Of a stretch of 5,246 bases of DNA, positions 4,823 to 5,246 are shown in pieces. The notes under the pieces were generated by a model. That model ran no database searches. It was not told the origin of the DNA and saw nothing but the letters and a program-made list of their open reading frames with translations. Numbering within the stretch: position 1 is the first letter of the stretch; the number at the start of each line of letters is the position of its first letter. The DNA lies in the NCBI GenBank assembly GCA_955652625.1, contig CATPBM010000113.1, positions 1 to 5,246 of the forward strand, written 5' to 3'. A program made the position numbers and the translations under genes. This DNA comes from an uncultured Steroidobacteraceae bacterium. GTDB lineage: Bacteria; Pseudomonadota; Gammaproteobacteria; Steroidobacterales; Steroidobacteraceae.

Positions 4823-5246
4823 ATCGCAACAGCAGAGCAGCTGCGTGCCGACGGCTCGCTGCGCCACCTGCTGACCCTCCAGACCCTCTCCAGGGAGCAG
4901 ATCGAGCGGCTGCTCGAGCGCGCGCAGACCTTCGTGCGGCCCCTCGGCGCGACGCCCGCGATGAGCCAGGCGCTCGCCGGCGCCACGGTCGCCAATCTCT
5001 TCACCGAGCCCTCGACCCGCACGCGGGTGAGTTTCGAGCTCGCCGCCAAGCGCTTAGGGGCGCACGTCGTGAATCTCGAAGTGCAGCTGTCCTCGCGCGT
5101 CAAGGGCGAGAGCATGCTCGACACCGTCTACACCCTGCAGTCGCTCCACGTGGATGCCTTCGTCATCCGCGATGCGCAAGCGGGCGTGCCGGGACACGTG
5201 GCCGAGAACGTCGCGCCGCACGTGAGCGTCCTGTCCGCGGGCGAGG
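4820..5246 (+). CDS. pyrB: Aspartate carbamoyltransferase catalytic chain, N-terminal part (cut by window edge)
   Basis: The first 142 codons are visible. The enzyme condenses carbamoyl phosphate with aspartate, the committed step of pyrimidine synthesis. The carbamoyl-phosphate motif is FTEPSTRTRVSFE at 61-73 (S65, T66, R67, T68). A mobile-loop motif SSRVKGES at 91-98 keeps the loop serine and lysine (S91, K95). R117 in VIRD matches the E. coli R105 position. LRHLLTLQTLS at 14-24 is the usual family opening. The loop differs from the common SSTxKGET, and an Asp follows R117 where His is common. The start is uncertain: in-frame GTG 4802 overlaps the ruvX stop as GTGA, TTG 4811 lies 11 nt after a GAGGGG at 4794-4799, and ATG 4820 is used here without a clear Shine-Dalgarno. 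pyrR, found between ruvX and pyrB in Pseudomonas, is missing. Confidence 0.93.
   Translation, partial: MIATAEQLRADGSLRHLLTLQTLSREQIERLLERAQTFVRPLGATPAMSQALAGATVANLFTEPSTRTRVSFELAAKRLGAHVVNLEVQLSSRVKGESMLDTVYTLQSLHVDAFVIRDAQAGVPGHVAENVAPHVSVLSAGE

Noticed and set aside
4302..5056. Rare TTA leucine codons in yqgE (4302-4304) and pyrB (5054-5056), both followed by GG
   Set aside because: Two examples are too few to infer regulation or transfer; noted only because TTA is unusual at this GC content.

Overview
This is a high-GC gammaproteobacterial chromosome segment. Gene order and protein sequences resemble the pilGHIJ / gshB-tonB-yqgE-ruvX-pyrB neighbourhood known from Pseudomonas and the Xanthomonadales. 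The best guess is a xanthomonad-like or related deep-branching gammaproteobacterium. This rests on recalled family sequences and synteny, not on a search.

Layout: two divergent gene sets share a roughly 230-bp intergenic region (1525-1755). On the minus strand, reading leftward, are pilG (1524-1132), pilH (1126-761), pilI (720-142) and the first 48 codons of pilJ (145-1, cut by the window edge). These encode two CheY-like receiver proteins, a CheW-like adaptor and a membrane chemoreceptor, which is the input half of the Pil-Chp chemosensory system controlling type IV pilus twitching motility. On the plus strand are gshB (glutathione synthetase), a TonB-family gene like Pseudomonas tonB3, yqgE/algH, ruvX/yqgF and the 5' part of pyrB (aspartate carbamoyltransferase), cut by the right edge. 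Spacing is tight (13, 31, 18 and about 0-14 nt), suggesting an operon with perhaps one internal promoter before yqgE.

The two halves may be functionally linked. PilG/H/I/J relay surface or chemical signals to the pilus motors, and the TonB3 homologue beside this locus in P. aeruginosa is reported to be needed for normal twitching and pilus assembly. GshB, YqgE, RuvX and PyrB are housekeeping proteins. pyrR, which lies between ruvX and pyrB in Pseudomonas, is absent here: ruvX runs directly into pyrB.

I see no mobile element, CRISPR array, tRNA, rRNA or phage gene, and no wholly new system. The points worth a second look are regulatory: a perfect 7-bp inverted repeat next to a candidate pilG promoter, a 10-bp tandem repeat in the divergent spacer, a TTGAGA-N17-CATACT promoter candidate across the tonB stop codon, several ambiguous starts, the atypical TonB linker and an unusual loop in PyrB.
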